Shown here: positions 1-7,309 of the stretch, piece after piece
Layout of the letters: the number at the start of each line of letters is the position of its first letter
Numbering within the stretch: position 1 is the first letter of the stretch
Origin: a virus
Length of the DNA: 44,516 nt
Virus record (IMG/VR): IMGVR_UViG_3300009177_000061
Location: 1-44,516 of that record
Strand: one strand, 5' to 3'
Position numbers and translations under genes: made by a program
Notes under the pieces: model-generated
What the model saw: only the letters and a program-made list of their open reading frames with translations
What the model was told of the DNA's origin: nothing
Databases searched by the model: none

Positions 1-150
1 CTCAGGCAGAGCTCGACGCTCGTGGTAAGTGACGTTCTGACTTTGATTGCGAGGGTCTACCGGCTCGCATTCATACGCTGGCCGGTGCAGCGTAAGGACG
101 TATATGTTTCGCAGAGCGAGCTCCAAGATATCAAACGACGTCTTCAGTGA
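1..150 (+). CDS. C-terminal end of an unidentified protein (partial)
   Basis: Frame 1 is open from the first base to a TGA at 148-150, giving 49 residues that end in SELQDIKRRLQ. The start lies outside the window. The stop comes 18 bases before the -35 box of the promoter at 168-197, which fits the end of an upstream transcription unit on the same strand. The fragment is too short to assign a family. It mixes hydrophobic and basic residues and shows no clear motif. It could be a chance open frame, but its neat end before the promoter favours a real gene. It shows that the sequence does not naturally begin at base 1. Confidence 0.5.
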   Translation, partial: LRQSSTLVVSDVLTLIARVYRLAFIRWPVQRKDVYVSQSELQDIKRRLQ

Positions 151-167
151 CGTCTATGAACCGCCCG

Positions 168-197
168 TTGAAATCAATCAACGATCTGAGGTATAAT
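168..197 (+). promoter_or_regulatory. sigma70-type promoter for the left operon
   Basis: TTGAAA at 168-173 and a perfect TATAAT at 192-197 are separated by 18 bases, close to the bacterial housekeeping consensus. Transcription would start near 204, about 30 bases before the first ATG at 235. This is the only strong promoter recognised in the window. It probably drives the whole tightly packed + strand block. No operator-like palindrome was recognised over it. The stretch 151-234 otherwise holds only this promoter and the GGAGGG ribosome site at 222-227. Confidence 0.82.
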
Positions 198-234
198 TCT
201 TCGTTAGCTACCACAAAGGCCGGAGGGCAGACAG

Positions 235-435
235 ATGAACAGAGCAGACCTGATCAAGGAAGTGACGGACTTCATCACCACGAACATCGAGGATGCGGAG
301 GAGGTCGACCTGGCGGAGGCCGCTGCCGCAATCGAGGACTACGTCCTGAGCCTCGAGGACGAGGAAGACGATGAGGACGAGGACGAGAACGACGACGAAG
401 CGGAGCCGGAGGGAGAGACGGAGTCGGGCTCTTGA
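235..435 (+). CDS. small highly acidic protein
   Basis: This 66-residue protein is the first gene after the promoter. It has an ATG start and a GGAGGG ribosome site seven bases upstream. The first half looks helical and amphipathic. From about residue 42 it is almost entirely Glu, Asp and Asn. The stop overlaps the TTG start of the next gene (TTGA), suggesting translational coupling to the Sak4-like ATPase. Small acidic phage proteins can mimic DNA or bind host proteins, but nothing here identifies a target. Family and function are unknown. Confidence 0.7.
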   Translation: MNRADLIKEVTDFITTNIEDAEEVDLAEAAAAIEDYVLSLEDEEDDEDEDENDDEAEPEGETESGS

Positions 436-1286
436 AGTCAAGTCTCCCGAAGCTCTTTCGGACGGACATGCTCCAGGCGACCTACGGGACCGTGCTCGGT
501 TACGGTCCTGCAGGCGCAGGGAAGACCCGTTCGATCAAGTCGCTGAAGGACGGCGGACTGAACCCGCTCGTCGTCGCGTGCGAACTCGGTGAGACGCACG
601 GCTTGCTCTCACTGCAGGCGGAGCAGATCCCGTACGTCGTAGTCACGGGGCACAACGAGATGATCGACGTGCTCGCGGAGCTGCGGCGGAAGCCGGGGAA
701 GATCGAGTACGAGCAGAGCGAGTTCGGCTGCGTCGTCCTCGACTCCGTCACGCAGTGGGGCGAGTTCCCGCTCGAGCGGTACATGCAGCTCAAGGGCTGG
801 GACGATCTCTCAACGCCGTCCGCGAACAAGGATCCACGCGGAGCGTACGGCTTCCTCTCGGAGAAGGGTCGACAGCTGTATAAGTCGCTCTTCACCCTAC
901 ACGGGCATCTCTACATCATCGCGAGGGAAGGTCTCTTCGGTGGTCAGGACGGCGAACCGCTCTTCGCCGCGCCTGAGCTGCCTGGGCAGAAGCTCCCTCG
1001 CGAACTGCCGGGCTGGCCCGATGCGACGGTACGACTTCGCGTCATCGCGGGCAAGTACCGCATGATCACGAAGGGCGAGGGCGGGAGTCCGGCACGAGTC
1101 CGACTGCCCACGTCCTTCCCTGATCTTCCGCAGCGGTGCAATCAGGATATCGCTGCGCTGATCAAGTACATGTGCGGAGACCGTTCCGCCTACGACCTCC
1201 TCGTCCCGAAGGACAAGGAGCCCGCTCAAGCTCTGAAACCGGCAGTGGCTGCTCCGCAGCCGCAGGCCGTCGCCGCAACCAAGTGA
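432..1286 (+). CDS. Sak4-like RecA-fold ATPase (AAA_24 type)
   Basis: This is a P-loop ATPase of 284 residues. Walker A is GPAGAGKT at residues 25-32 and a Walker B-like strand (VVLDS) places Asp104. Size, the motif near the N-terminus and pairing with a DUF669-like gene fit the Sak4/AAA_24 phage recombinases, RecA-like ATPases that act in single-strand annealing or recombination. The TTG start at 432 overlaps the previous stop; an in-frame ATG at 468 is an alternative but would leave only 12 residues before the P-loop. The C-terminus is Ala/Pro/Gln-rich and probably disordered. A general 'phage nucleotide-binding protein' label would also fit. The ATPase call is firm; the recombination role is inferred from family and neighbour. 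Confidence 0.82.
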   Translation: MKSSLPKLFRTDMLQATYGTVLGYGPAGAGKTRSIKSLKDGGLNPLVVACELGETHGLLSLQAEQIPYVVVTGHNEMIDVLAELRRKPGKIEYEQSEFGCVVLDSVTQWGEFPLERYMQLKGWDDLSTPSANKDPRGAYGFLSEKGRQLYKSLFTLHGHLYIIAREGLFGGQDGEPLFAAPELPGQKLPRELPGWPDATVRLRVIAGKYRMITKGEGGSPARVRLPTSFPDLPQRCNQDIAALIKYMCGDRSAYDLLVPKDKEPAQALKPAVAAPQPQAVAATK

Positions 1287-1311
1287 GAGGCACACGAGGA
1301 GAGAAACGCAC

Positions 1312-1716
1312 ATGGTCATGATTCCGAACTCCGCCCGCATGGGCGACATGCCGAAGGGCGAGCCGCTGCCCGAAGGCGTCTACCAGCTCCGTCTCGAGAA
1401 GGCCGTCTATAAGACGAGCAAGGAGAAGGGCACTCCGATGGCGGAGGTGACGTTCGTCGTGCAGGGCCCCGTCGAGGCCGAAGAGCATCACGGCCGGAAG
1501 GTCTTCGACAACCTCATGCTCGCCGGCGAGGGCATGTTCCGGACGCGTCAGCTGCTGGAAGCGGCAGGCTGGGGCGAGGACGATACGCTCGAGGACACCG
1601 AGCAGCTCGTCGGCCTCGAGGTCGGCGCTGCGATTACTGTCGAGAAGCCGCGTGAGCAGGACGGGAAGTCGTATCCCGCCCGTTCGAAGGTCGCGCGCTA
1701 CATCTCGCTCGAATAG
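1312..1716 (+). CDS. DUF669-like protein, partner of the Sak4-type ATPase
   Basis: This 134-residue protein has a GAGGAGAG ribosome site upstream. It contains the pattern LPEGVYQLRLEKA followed by a beta-rich segment around GRKVFDNLML. That pattern and its place directly after an AAA_24/Sak4-like ATPase match DUF669 phage proteins, which are usually encoded beside such ATPases and are suspected to bind single-stranded DNA. The fold looks all-beta. An ATG at 1318 is a close alternative start. The gene ends inside the first of three hairpins (1715-1800), so a transcript may be attenuated here. Family assignment is by pattern only, and the biochemical role is inferred. Confidence 0.65.
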   Translation: MVMIPNSARMGDMPKGEPLPEGVYQLRLEKAVYKTSKEKGTPMAEVTFVVQGPVEAEEHHGRKVFDNLMLAGEGMFRTRQLLEAAGWGEDDTLEDTEQLVGLEVGAAITVEKPREQDGKSYPARSKVARYISLE

Positions 1717-1800
1717 GCCCCTCCGGGCCTTACTCCCGACGCTTCTCGCCCATGTGAAGCGCCGCTAGCCGTCGGTCCCGAACGGTGGGAGATTCGGGAC
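1715..1800 (+). promoter_or_regulatory. three consecutive hairpins in an intergenic gap
   Basis: Three inverted repeats fill the 100-base gap. AGGCCC/GGGCCT pair at 1715-1720 and 1725-1730 around loop CTCC. CGCTTC/GAAGCG pair at 1740-1745 and 1756-1761. GTCCCGAA/TTCGGGAC pair at 1775-1782 and 1793-1800 with a 10-base loop, followed by TTTGCTT. The first and third could be weak intrinsic terminators, though neither has a long U tract. As a set they may form an attenuator, or a leader for the modification genes downstream. No known riboswitch consensus was recognised. Confidence 0.55.
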
Positions 1801-1818
1801 TTTGCTTCGCGCTTCGCC

Positions 1819-2286
1819 ATGACTAAGATCCGATATCCAGGCGCCTTCTGGTGCGCCACGCACAGAACATTCCACGTCGCTCCTTGTCCCGAGCTCATCG
1901 CGAGCCGCGCATGGAACAAGCTACGGAGTCCTCTAATGCCAGAACTCGACCCAGAGAAGTTCTATCTCCCGGGCGGCGCGACGCGAAGCGAGCGTGCGCC
2001 CCGCTATGACCTCGTCCCTCACGAACTCAGTCGCCGCGTCGCTGCGCGGTACGCCATGGGCGCCCTCAAGCACGGCGAGCAGAACTGGAAGAACTCACTC
2101 ACGACGGAAGCGGACGCCCGGACGTTCTGCCTCGAAGCACTCAATCACATGCAGGAGCACCTGTTCAAGCTGACGCATCAGCTCGATCTCGGTGATGATC
2201 ATCTCGGCGCGATCGGGTGGGGCGTCAGTGCGATCGTCTACGCAGAAGCACTCTTCGATAAGTCCATGTGGGAGCTCGGCAAGTGA
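1819..2286 (+). CDS. MazZ-like dATP/dGTP diphosphohydrolase
   Basis: The core pattern RAPRYDLVPHEL, then GALKHGEQNW, then a helix with ALNHMQEHL and finally GDDHLGAIGW matches the all-alpha NTP pyrophosphatase family called dATP/dGTP diphosphohydrolase (formerly DUF5664; MazZ group). Family members convert dNTP to dNMP and diphosphate with metal bound by Glu and Asp. From the first ATG the protein has 155 residues and begins with a possible zinc knuckle, WCATHRTFHVAPC. That start lacks a ribosome site. The ATG at 1936 has GGAG seven bases upstream and would give a 116-residue enzyme with the whole catalytic core. No PurZ is present, so a Z-genome role is not supported. It overlaps the queD start (GTGA), which suggests a link to guanine-nucleotide metabolism. 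Confidence 0.72.
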   Translation: MTKIRYPGAFWCATHRTFHVAPCPELIASRAWNKLRSPLMPELDPEKFYLPGGATRSERAPRYDLVPHELSRRVAARYAMGALKHGEQNWKNSLTTEADARTFCLEALNHMQEHLFKLTHQLDLGDDHLGAIGWGVSAIVYAEALFDKSMWELGK

Positions 2287-2702
2287 CGATCATTGTCTCG
2301 CATACGATCTCGATGGGGCACAGGCTCCCGTCGTACAAGGGCATCTGCAACTCTCCGCACGGGCACAACGTCACGGTCGTAACACGCATAGAGACGGCCG
2401 AGTTCCTCGACTTCAAGGAAGTCAGCGACGAGCTCCGGCAGATCCTGCAGGACTTTGACCATGCGATGGTCTTGCAGGTGACGGACCCGCTCGTCGAAGC
2501 TCTCGCAGCCTTTGGCTTCCGTCTGGTGCTCCTGAACGTGGAGCCGTCGACGGAGAACATCGCACAGCACGTCTTCAATGAGCTGGTCCGGAGCTCTTAT
2601 GACGTGCAAGAAGTAACCGTACATGAGACGGCGAAGTACGCCGCGTCCGTGTATCTTGCGGATGATCTCGTACAGCGCATTCTAATGGAGGAGAGGTCAT
2701 GA
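2283..2702 (+). CDS. queD: 6-carboxytetrahydropterin synthase (QueD)
   Basis: QueD converts dihydroneopterin triphosphate to 6-carboxy-5,6,7,8-tetrahydropterin, the second step from GTP to deazaguanines. The 139-residue protein has the family's zinc ligands His13, His26 and His28. Catalytic Cys22 lies in the CxxxHGH motif (CNSPHGHN). An Asp59-His60 pair, the PSTENIA segment with Glu91, and Glu115 near the C-terminus are also present. The chosen start is GTG at 2283, overlapping the previous stop and preceded by GGAG at 2271-2274. A GTG at 2268 would add five residues but lies inside the upstream gene without a ribosome site. Queuosine tRNA synthesis also uses QueD; a DNA role is inferred from the dpdA-like gene. 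Confidence 0.92.
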   Translation: MTIIVSHTISMGHRLPSYKGICNSPHGHNVTVVTRIETAEFLDFKEVSDELRQILQDFDHAMVLQVTDPLVEALAAFGFRLVLLNVEPSTENIAQHVFNELVRSSYDVQEVTVHETAKYAASVYLADDLVQRILMEERS

Positions 2703-2923
2703 CCGAACAAGAGATCTCGACGAACCTACAGCTCATCGAGCGCATGCTCCGCGATGAGACCGTCGAAGTAACATTGCTGCGGGGTACCCGCCAGATCGAC
2801 AAGGGAGATCCCTTCGAGCATCATACGCCGACGTCCGGGAAGACCGTAATCATTCGGACCGGAGGCGGCGCGAGGAACGAGGAGAAGATCTCGTTCGAGG
2901 ACTACCAGAGACAGGGGGCGTAG
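2699..2923 (+). CDS. small unknown protein between queD and queE
   Basis: This 74-residue protein starts at an ATG that overlaps the queD stop (ATGA) and has a strong GGAGGAGAGG ribosome site just upstream, so it is almost certainly translated. The N-terminal third looks helical (ISTNLQLIERMLRDE). The rest looks beta-rich with a Gly-rich turn (RTGGGARNEE). No family was recognised. Its position inside the queD-queE-folE run suggests a role in deazaguanine synthesis or its control, but that is context only. Confidence 0.72.
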   Translation: MTEQEISTNLQLIERMLRDETVEVTLLRGTRQIDKGDPFEHHTPTSGKTVIIRTGGGARNEEKISFEDYQRQGA

Positions 2924-2924
2924 C

Positions 2925-3653
2925 ATGACCTATCGCGTCGCCGAGAAGTTCAAGAGCATACAGGGCGAGGGGCAGTACGCAGGGACGCCGATGGCGTTCA
3001 TACGTTTCGTCGGCTGCAGCGTCGGCAAGAAGATCTGTCAGCACTGCGACACGGACTTCGACAACACGATGCCCTGGCGTGGCGGTGGAGAATTCACGGC
3101 AGGAGAGCTCCTCGACTGGGCGGCTCCGTACAAGCACATCTGTCTGACGGGTGGCGAACCGCTCGACCAGGAGCTGCATCATCTATTCTTCCCGTCACGT
3201 GATTCATCAGGCCTCTCCTACCCAGCCCCTGACCTCTTCCACATCGAGACGAGTGGAACGAAGTTCCCGTCTGAGTGGCCTCCGTCGCTCAGGGACGGCC
3301 ATCCGACGAAGCGCGTCTGGCTCTGCGTCTCGCCGAAGCCTGGCTGGGACAGCAGTATGATCGAGCTCGCGGACGAGATTAAGGTCATCGTGCCAGGGCT
3401 CGGAACGCCGGAGTCACTCCACGCTCTGACGAAGGCCGACGGGCACCTGCTCTCACAGCTCGAGAGCTTCCGGTGGCCTGATCTCAAGGACGCTCTGCGG
3501 TGGGAGAAGGAAGGGAAGCTTGTCTACCTTCAGCCCCGCAACGGGAAGTTCGAAGTCGACAGGATGAACCTGCTCTACGTGACGGACCTACTCCGCGATC
3601 ATCCCAGTCTTCGCCTTTCCGCCCAGCTCCACAAGATCCTGAAGGTGCAGTGA
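2925..3653 (+). CDS. queE: 7-carboxy-7-deazaguanine synthase (QueE), radical SAM
   Basis: QueE rearranges 6-carboxytetrahydropterin to 7-carboxy-7-deazaguanine (CDG) using S-adenosylmethionine and a [4Fe-4S] cluster. The 242-residue protein opens with the typical FKSIQGEG segment. The cluster cysteines are Cys31, Cys38 and Cys41 (CX6CX2C), the last followed by DT as in the QueE hallmark CDT. The SAM-binding LTGGEP lies at about residues 74-79. Length is normal for the family. The ATG follows the upstream stop by one base after a purine-rich site. Its stop overlaps the folE start (TGATG). All motifs look intact. Confidence 0.93.
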   Translation: MTYRVAEKFKSIQGEGQYAGTPMAFIRFVGCSVGKKICQHCDTDFDNTMPWRGGGEFTAGELLDWAAPYKHICLTGGEPLDQELHHLFFPSRDSSGLSYPAPDLFHIETSGTKFPSEWPPSLRDGHPTKRVWLCVSPKPGWDSSMIELADEIKVIVPGLGTPESLHALTKADGHLLSQLESFRWPDLKDALRWEKEGKLVYLQPRNGKFEVDRMNLLYVTDLLRDHPSLRLSAQLHKILKVQ

Positions 3654-4192
3654 TGGACGAAGCAATGATGGCTCGGGGCATTAGCCTACTCCTGAACGGC
3701 ATGGACGTTGATGTCGAAGACGCGAACTTCAAAGGGACGCCTGAGCGCGTCGCTAAGATGTACGTCGAGATGCTCACGCCGCCGCAGAACAACTGGACGA
3801 CGTTCCCCGCTCGCTCTGCCGATCTGATTGTCTTACGGGGTCATAAGGTCATTGCGCTCTGCCCGCATCATCTCATGCCGGTGGAGCTGACGTGTTACGT
3901 CGGGTACATTCCGCATAAGATTACGATCGGCCTGTCTAAGCTCGCCCGCGTCGTCGAGCAGCACTTGACCATGCCGATCATGCAAGAGGACCTGGCGGAC
4001 CGCATCGCGGACAGTCTCAACGACAAGCTCGAGCCTAAGGGCTGTGGCGTGATTCTTTCTGGCGTCCATGGCTGTATGCGCTTTCGTGGGGTAGAATCAG
4101 ATGGAGATGTGGTTACGAGCGTGATGCGGGGAGTGCTCCTGCTGAATCCGACGGCGCGAAGCGAGTTCCTGCAGATCGTAGGGAGGCCGTAA
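3653..4192 (+). CDS. folE: GTP cyclohydrolase I (FolE)
   Basis: FolE opens the guanine ring of GTP to give dihydroneopterin triphosphate, the first step toward deazaguanines. The 179-residue protein has TPERVAK, a zinc site formed by Cys70, His73 and Cys141, GLSKLARVV, the QEDLADRIAD helix and GVHGCMRFRGV near the end. The usual CEHH motif reads CPHH here; the zinc-binding Cys and His remain. The start is ATG 3653, overlapping the queE stop, with GAAGG eight bases upstream. The same frame is open further upstream, inside queE, but has no matching family sequence there. It probably supplies QueD and QueE independently of the host. Confidence 0.93.
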   Translation: MDEAMMARGISLLLNGMDVDVEDANFKGTPERVAKMYVEMLTPPQNNWTTFPARSADLIVLRGHKVIALCPHHLMPVELTCYVGYIPHKITIGLSKLARVVEQHLTMPIMQEDLADRIADSLNDKLEPKGCGVILSGVHGCMRFRGVESDGDVVTSVMRGVLLLNPTARSEFLQIVGRP

Positions 4193-4386
4193 TGGAAGAC
4201 TGGATCTTGACCATTACAGTACGTGGCGTGAAGGCAGAGGATAAGACGGGCGCAGAGCTCGCCGGCATGCTCATGATCCATCCGCCGGCGATCAGTGACG
4301 TGGAGATCATCGCACGCAAGTCTGCTCCGCAGACAGCTGAGGCGAAGCCTCAGCCAACGTTCAGGTCGACAAAGGAGGGTCTGTGA
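4192..4386 (+). CDS. small unknown protein after folE
   Basis: A 64-residue frame begins at ATG 4192, overlapping the folE stop (TAATG). It opens with a short beta-type segment (EDWILTITVRGV), followed by an AGMLMIHPP stretch and a charged Pro/Lys-rich tail. No family was recognised. The tight overlap on both sides (the next gene starts at 4383) supports translation. It could assist the deazaguanine enzymes, but nothing in the sequence shows this. Confidence 0.6.
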   Translation: MEDWILTITVRGVKAEDKTGAELAGMLMIHPPAISDVEIIARKSAPQTAEAKPQPTFRSTKEGL

Positions 4387-4733
4387 AACCACCGTACAAG
4401 GTCGATCCGACCATCTATCCCGAATTCGGGTGGATGAACCTCGACAATCGAAAGGTCGAAATTACCTGGCCTGCACCGCCTGACTGGAAGAAACGGCATC
4501 CCCCATCGCGAAGCAAGACCTTCAAGCCGGGGATCAGCAAGGAAGAACTGTATCGCGCACTCCTTCTGTGGGCCAAGAATGGGGTCGAGTGCGTCCACGA
4601 GATTCGACGGCAGCGGGGCATAGCGCCAGATCCACACGCGTACAACAAGATCTGTGAGAACATCAGGCGGAACAAGGAGAACAGGGAACATCGCGAACTC
4701 CTCGAAAACGGAACTGTTGGGATCTATGCCTGA
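4383..4733 (+). CDS. unknown 116-residue basic protein
   Basis: The gene starts at GTG 4383, overlapping the previous stop, with an excellent AAAGGAGG site at 4371-4378. The N-terminal half is Pro, Trp and Lys rich (ITWPAPPDWKKRHPPSRSK). The C-terminal half is predicted helical and charged (CENIRRNKENREHRELL). It overlaps the start of the polymerase fusion by eight bases. A nucleic-acid-binding or polymerase-partner role is conceivable from charge and position only. No family was recognised. Confidence 0.68.
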   Translation: MKPPYKVDPTIYPEFGWMNLDNRKVEITWPAPPDWKKRHPPSRSKTFKPGISKEELYRALLLWAKNGVECVHEIRRQRGIAPDPHAYNKICENIRRNKENREHRELLENGTVGIYA

Positions 4734-7296
4734 AGACAAGCCGACGTACAAGTCGCTCGAGTTCCAGTTCGAGCAGGAGGCACCTGCCGATGTCGAAGCC
4801 GTCGCAGATCCCGTGGGTAATCCTTTCGGAAAGCCCCCCGAGTGCAGGGCTTGCCCGTTATTCCGTGAGCCCGGAATCGTACGAGGCGACGGAAATCGCA
4901 ACGCTAGTATTCTCTATCTCGGAGAAGCTCCTGGAGCGGAAGAGGTCGACACCCCGCTCAAGCCTGGTGGCGCCGGCTATCGTCCAGAACGTATGCGACC
5001 GTTTGTTGGCGGCTCTGGTCGAATCCGCAGCAAGCTTCTTCAGCACGCCGGACTTGATAAACGGCTCGATCTATATACAACGAACGTTGTCAAATGCCGG
5101 CCTCCGGACAACCGTACACCGACTGCGGTGGAGGTCGCCTACTGCGCCCACTTCCTGATGGACGAGATCAACGACGTCAAGCCGAACGTGATCATCGCGG
5201 CCGGCGAGACAGCGTTGACGACCGTTACCGACAAGGAGAAGATCGGCCTCTGGCGAGGCGTCCCGACGGAAGGACCGTTACGCGATGCGCAGAACCCGGA
5301 GCTCGGCAGGTACAAAGTCTTCCCCACCTGGCACCCCGCCTTCGTCATGCGGGCCCAATACAACTGGCCGTTCGCGGTCCACGACCTGGCACGCGCGAAA
5401 GCTCAAAGCGCGTACCCGGAGATCAACCGTGTACCGTTCACTATTATCCGACAGGCTGACGCAGCAACTCATGGAGCAGGTCTGCTTGCAACTGCTCGAG
5501 CACGGGGGTCCTGTACCTTCGACTTCGAAACAACAGGTCTCTCCTTCGTCCGTGATCAGATTCTCATGTGCGGTTTTGTCGCGAGGCCAGATCAGGGTGA
5601 GGTGTACGATTGGACCGTTGGTACCCAGCGCCTCTTTCAAGAACTACTTGACGACCCTGAGATCGAAATCGTCGGTCAGAACGTCCTTAACTTCGACTGC
5701 CCGATGGCCGAAGAGAAAGGCGCCCGGATCCCCTGGCTGAGAGTCTTCGATACGATGGTCGCGTTTCACCTCTGCAACGCGAGCTACGGACAGACGTCCG
5801 TCGCGGAGCAGGATGCAGGGACGTTCCGGCCAGGTGGAGCGGCGGAGAAGGATCTGGCGTTCCTCGCGAGCAATCATACGGACATCGAGTACTGGAAGAG
5901 CAGAGAGGGCTACCGCAACGATCTTAAGGGCGTGTGCGGAGTCGACTGCATCGCGACGGACAGAGCAGCGACAGATCTCCGACGCGAGCTTGCGATGTAT
6001 GAGATGGAAGACCTCTACTGGAAGCACGTGCTGCCGATACATCCCGTCCTGAAGCGGATGACGAGGCGCGGAGTCCGGATCGACTTAGACCGTGCCATGA
6101 AATGGAGCATCGCACTCGAAGAGGGCGCGGATAAGCTCGAGGAGGAGTTCAAGCTACACGTCGGGGATCCGAACTTGAATCTGGCTTCCGCCCCGCAGAT
6201 GATGAAGCTCCTGTACGAGACGATGAAGCTGCCGGAGCAATTTCTCCTGGATAAGAAGAAGGGGAAGCGGCGGACGGCGAACGCGAAGGCGATCGCGGAT
6301 CTTGCCGAGCAGTTCCCGAAGCATGCCGCTCTGGCGGAGCTGACGAAGATCAGGCACTACCGCAAGATGAAGAGTACTTACATCGATCCCGGCCTGGAGT
6401 CAGACGACGGCCGCGTGCATCCGAAGTTCGGCGTGTCGAAGACATCGACCGGGAGAATGAACAGCTGGGATCCGAATGGGCAGAACGTCCCTGAGGACAT
6501 GCGCGACATCTGGATCCCAGATTCAGACGAGCACGTCTTCATCTCAGCTGACTGGTCGCAGATCGAATGGCGTCTCGCGATGGTCATGTCAGGAGATCCG
6601 GTCGGCTTGGAGCTGCTCGCTCGTGGCGTGGATAATCATAAGGCCGTCGCGGCGGAGACGCTACGCAAGGCCATTGAGGACATCACGGACGAGGAACGCC
6701 ACGCGAGCAAGTTCATCGTCTACGGACTGGGCTACGGTCGTGGCGCCCCGTCCATCGCACAGGCGCAGCACCTGGACTTAGGCTTCGTCCACGACTTCAT
6801 CAACGGCTTCTTCAGCCGCTTCCGCGTCTTCAAGGGCTGGCGGGATGATAACGTCAACTTCGTCAAGAAGAATCACTTCCTACGGAACCCGTACATGCGT
6901 CGCCGCTGGTGGTACACGTGGGAAGTAACGGAGGTCTATAACTTCCCCCAGCAATCGACCGCCGGCGATATGATGTACGATGCGCTCATCGGCATCGACG
7001 GGGACCTGCCGAGCGACGCAACGCTGCGCTTGACGGTCCATGATGAGGTCGTCGTTAACACTCCGAAGGATTGCGTCCGCGAGGTCGTCGAGGTCATACG
7101 GACGCACATGGAGCAGAAGCTCCCGCGCATCGTAGAGGCATCTGCCAATCCGACGATCGTACAGCAGTTCTATCCGGACGGATGGTTCTGCCCGGCAGAC
7201 ATCCACGCAGGGACGAACTGGAAGATGTGCAAGAGCAAGGACGCGGGAGATAAGATCGCACGGGCGAAGCTCGAGAAGGCCTTAGGCATCAACTAA
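4726..7296 (+). CDS. uracil-DNA glycosylase / DNA polymerase I fusion
   Basis: This 856-residue protein starts at ATG 4726; the frame is open further upstream but only inside the previous gene. Residues about 35-225 form a family-4 uracil-DNA glycosylase: Cys40, Cys43, Cys124 and Cys140 fit the [4Fe-4S] ligands, GEAPG lies at 66-70 and the HP motif at 203-204. Residues about 260-420 form a 3'-5' exonuclease with Asp266/Glu268 (DFE), Asp324 (NFD) and Asp407. Residues about 430-856 are a family A polymerase: motif A Asp609 (DWSQIEWR), motif B Arg658/Lys662/Tyr666, motif C His772-Asp773-Glu774. There is no room for a 5'-3' exonuclease. It is probably the replicative polymerase. Tyr666 takes the place of the Phe usual in cellular Pol I. 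The glycosylase may be active or serve as a uracil sensor. Confidence 0.93.
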   Translation: MPEDKPTYKSLEFQFEQEAPADVEAVADPVGNPFGKPPECRACPLFREPGIVRGDGNRNASILYLGEAPGAEEVDTPLKPGGAGYRPERMRPFVGGSGRIRSKLLQHAGLDKRLDLYTTNVVKCRPPDNRTPTAVEVAYCAHFLMDEINDVKPNVIIAAGETALTTVTDKEKIGLWRGVPTEGPLRDAQNPELGRYKVFPTWHPAFVMRAQYNWPFAVHDLARAKAQSAYPEINRVPFTIIRQADAATHGAGLLATARARGSCTFDFETTGLSFVRDQILMCGFVARPDQGEVYDWTVGTQRLFQELLDDPEIEIVGQNVLNFDCPMAEEKGARIPWLRVFDTMVAFHLCNASYGQTSVAEQDAGTFRPGGAAEKDLAFLASNHTDIEYWKSREGYRNDLKGVCGVDCIATDRAATDLRRELAMYEMEDLYWKHVLPIHPVLKRMTRRGVRIDLDRAMKWSIALEEGADKLEEEFKLHVGDPNLNLASAPQMMKLLYETMKLPEQFLLDKKKGKRRTANAKAIADLAEQFPKHAALAELTKIRHYRKMKSTYIDPGLESDDGRVHPKFGVSKTSTGRMNSWDPNGQNVPEDMRDIWIPDSDEHVFISADWSQIEWRLAMVMSGDPVGLELLARGVDNHKAVAAETLRKAIEDITDEERHASKFIVYGLGYGRGAPSIAQAQHLDLGFVHDFINGFFSRFRVFKGWRDDNVNFVKKNHFLRNPYMRRRWWYTWEVTEVYNFPQQSTAGDMMYDALIGIDGDLPSDATLRLTVHDEVVVNTPKDCVREVVEVIRTHMEQKLPRIVEASANPTIVQQFYPDGWFCPADIHAGTNWKMCKSKDAGDKIARAKLEKALGIN

Positions 7297-7309
7297 CAGA
7301 GGACGCATC

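Noticed and set aside
1715-1818. preQ1 or preQ0 riboswitch upstream of the deazaguanine genes
   Set aside because: No C-rich loop with A-rich tail or other known consensus was recognised; only simple hairpins are visible.
1819-2286. Z-genome (2-aminoadenine) phage on the basis of the MazZ-like enzyme
   Set aside because: No PurZ or DatZ is visible, whereas a guanine-modification pathway is.
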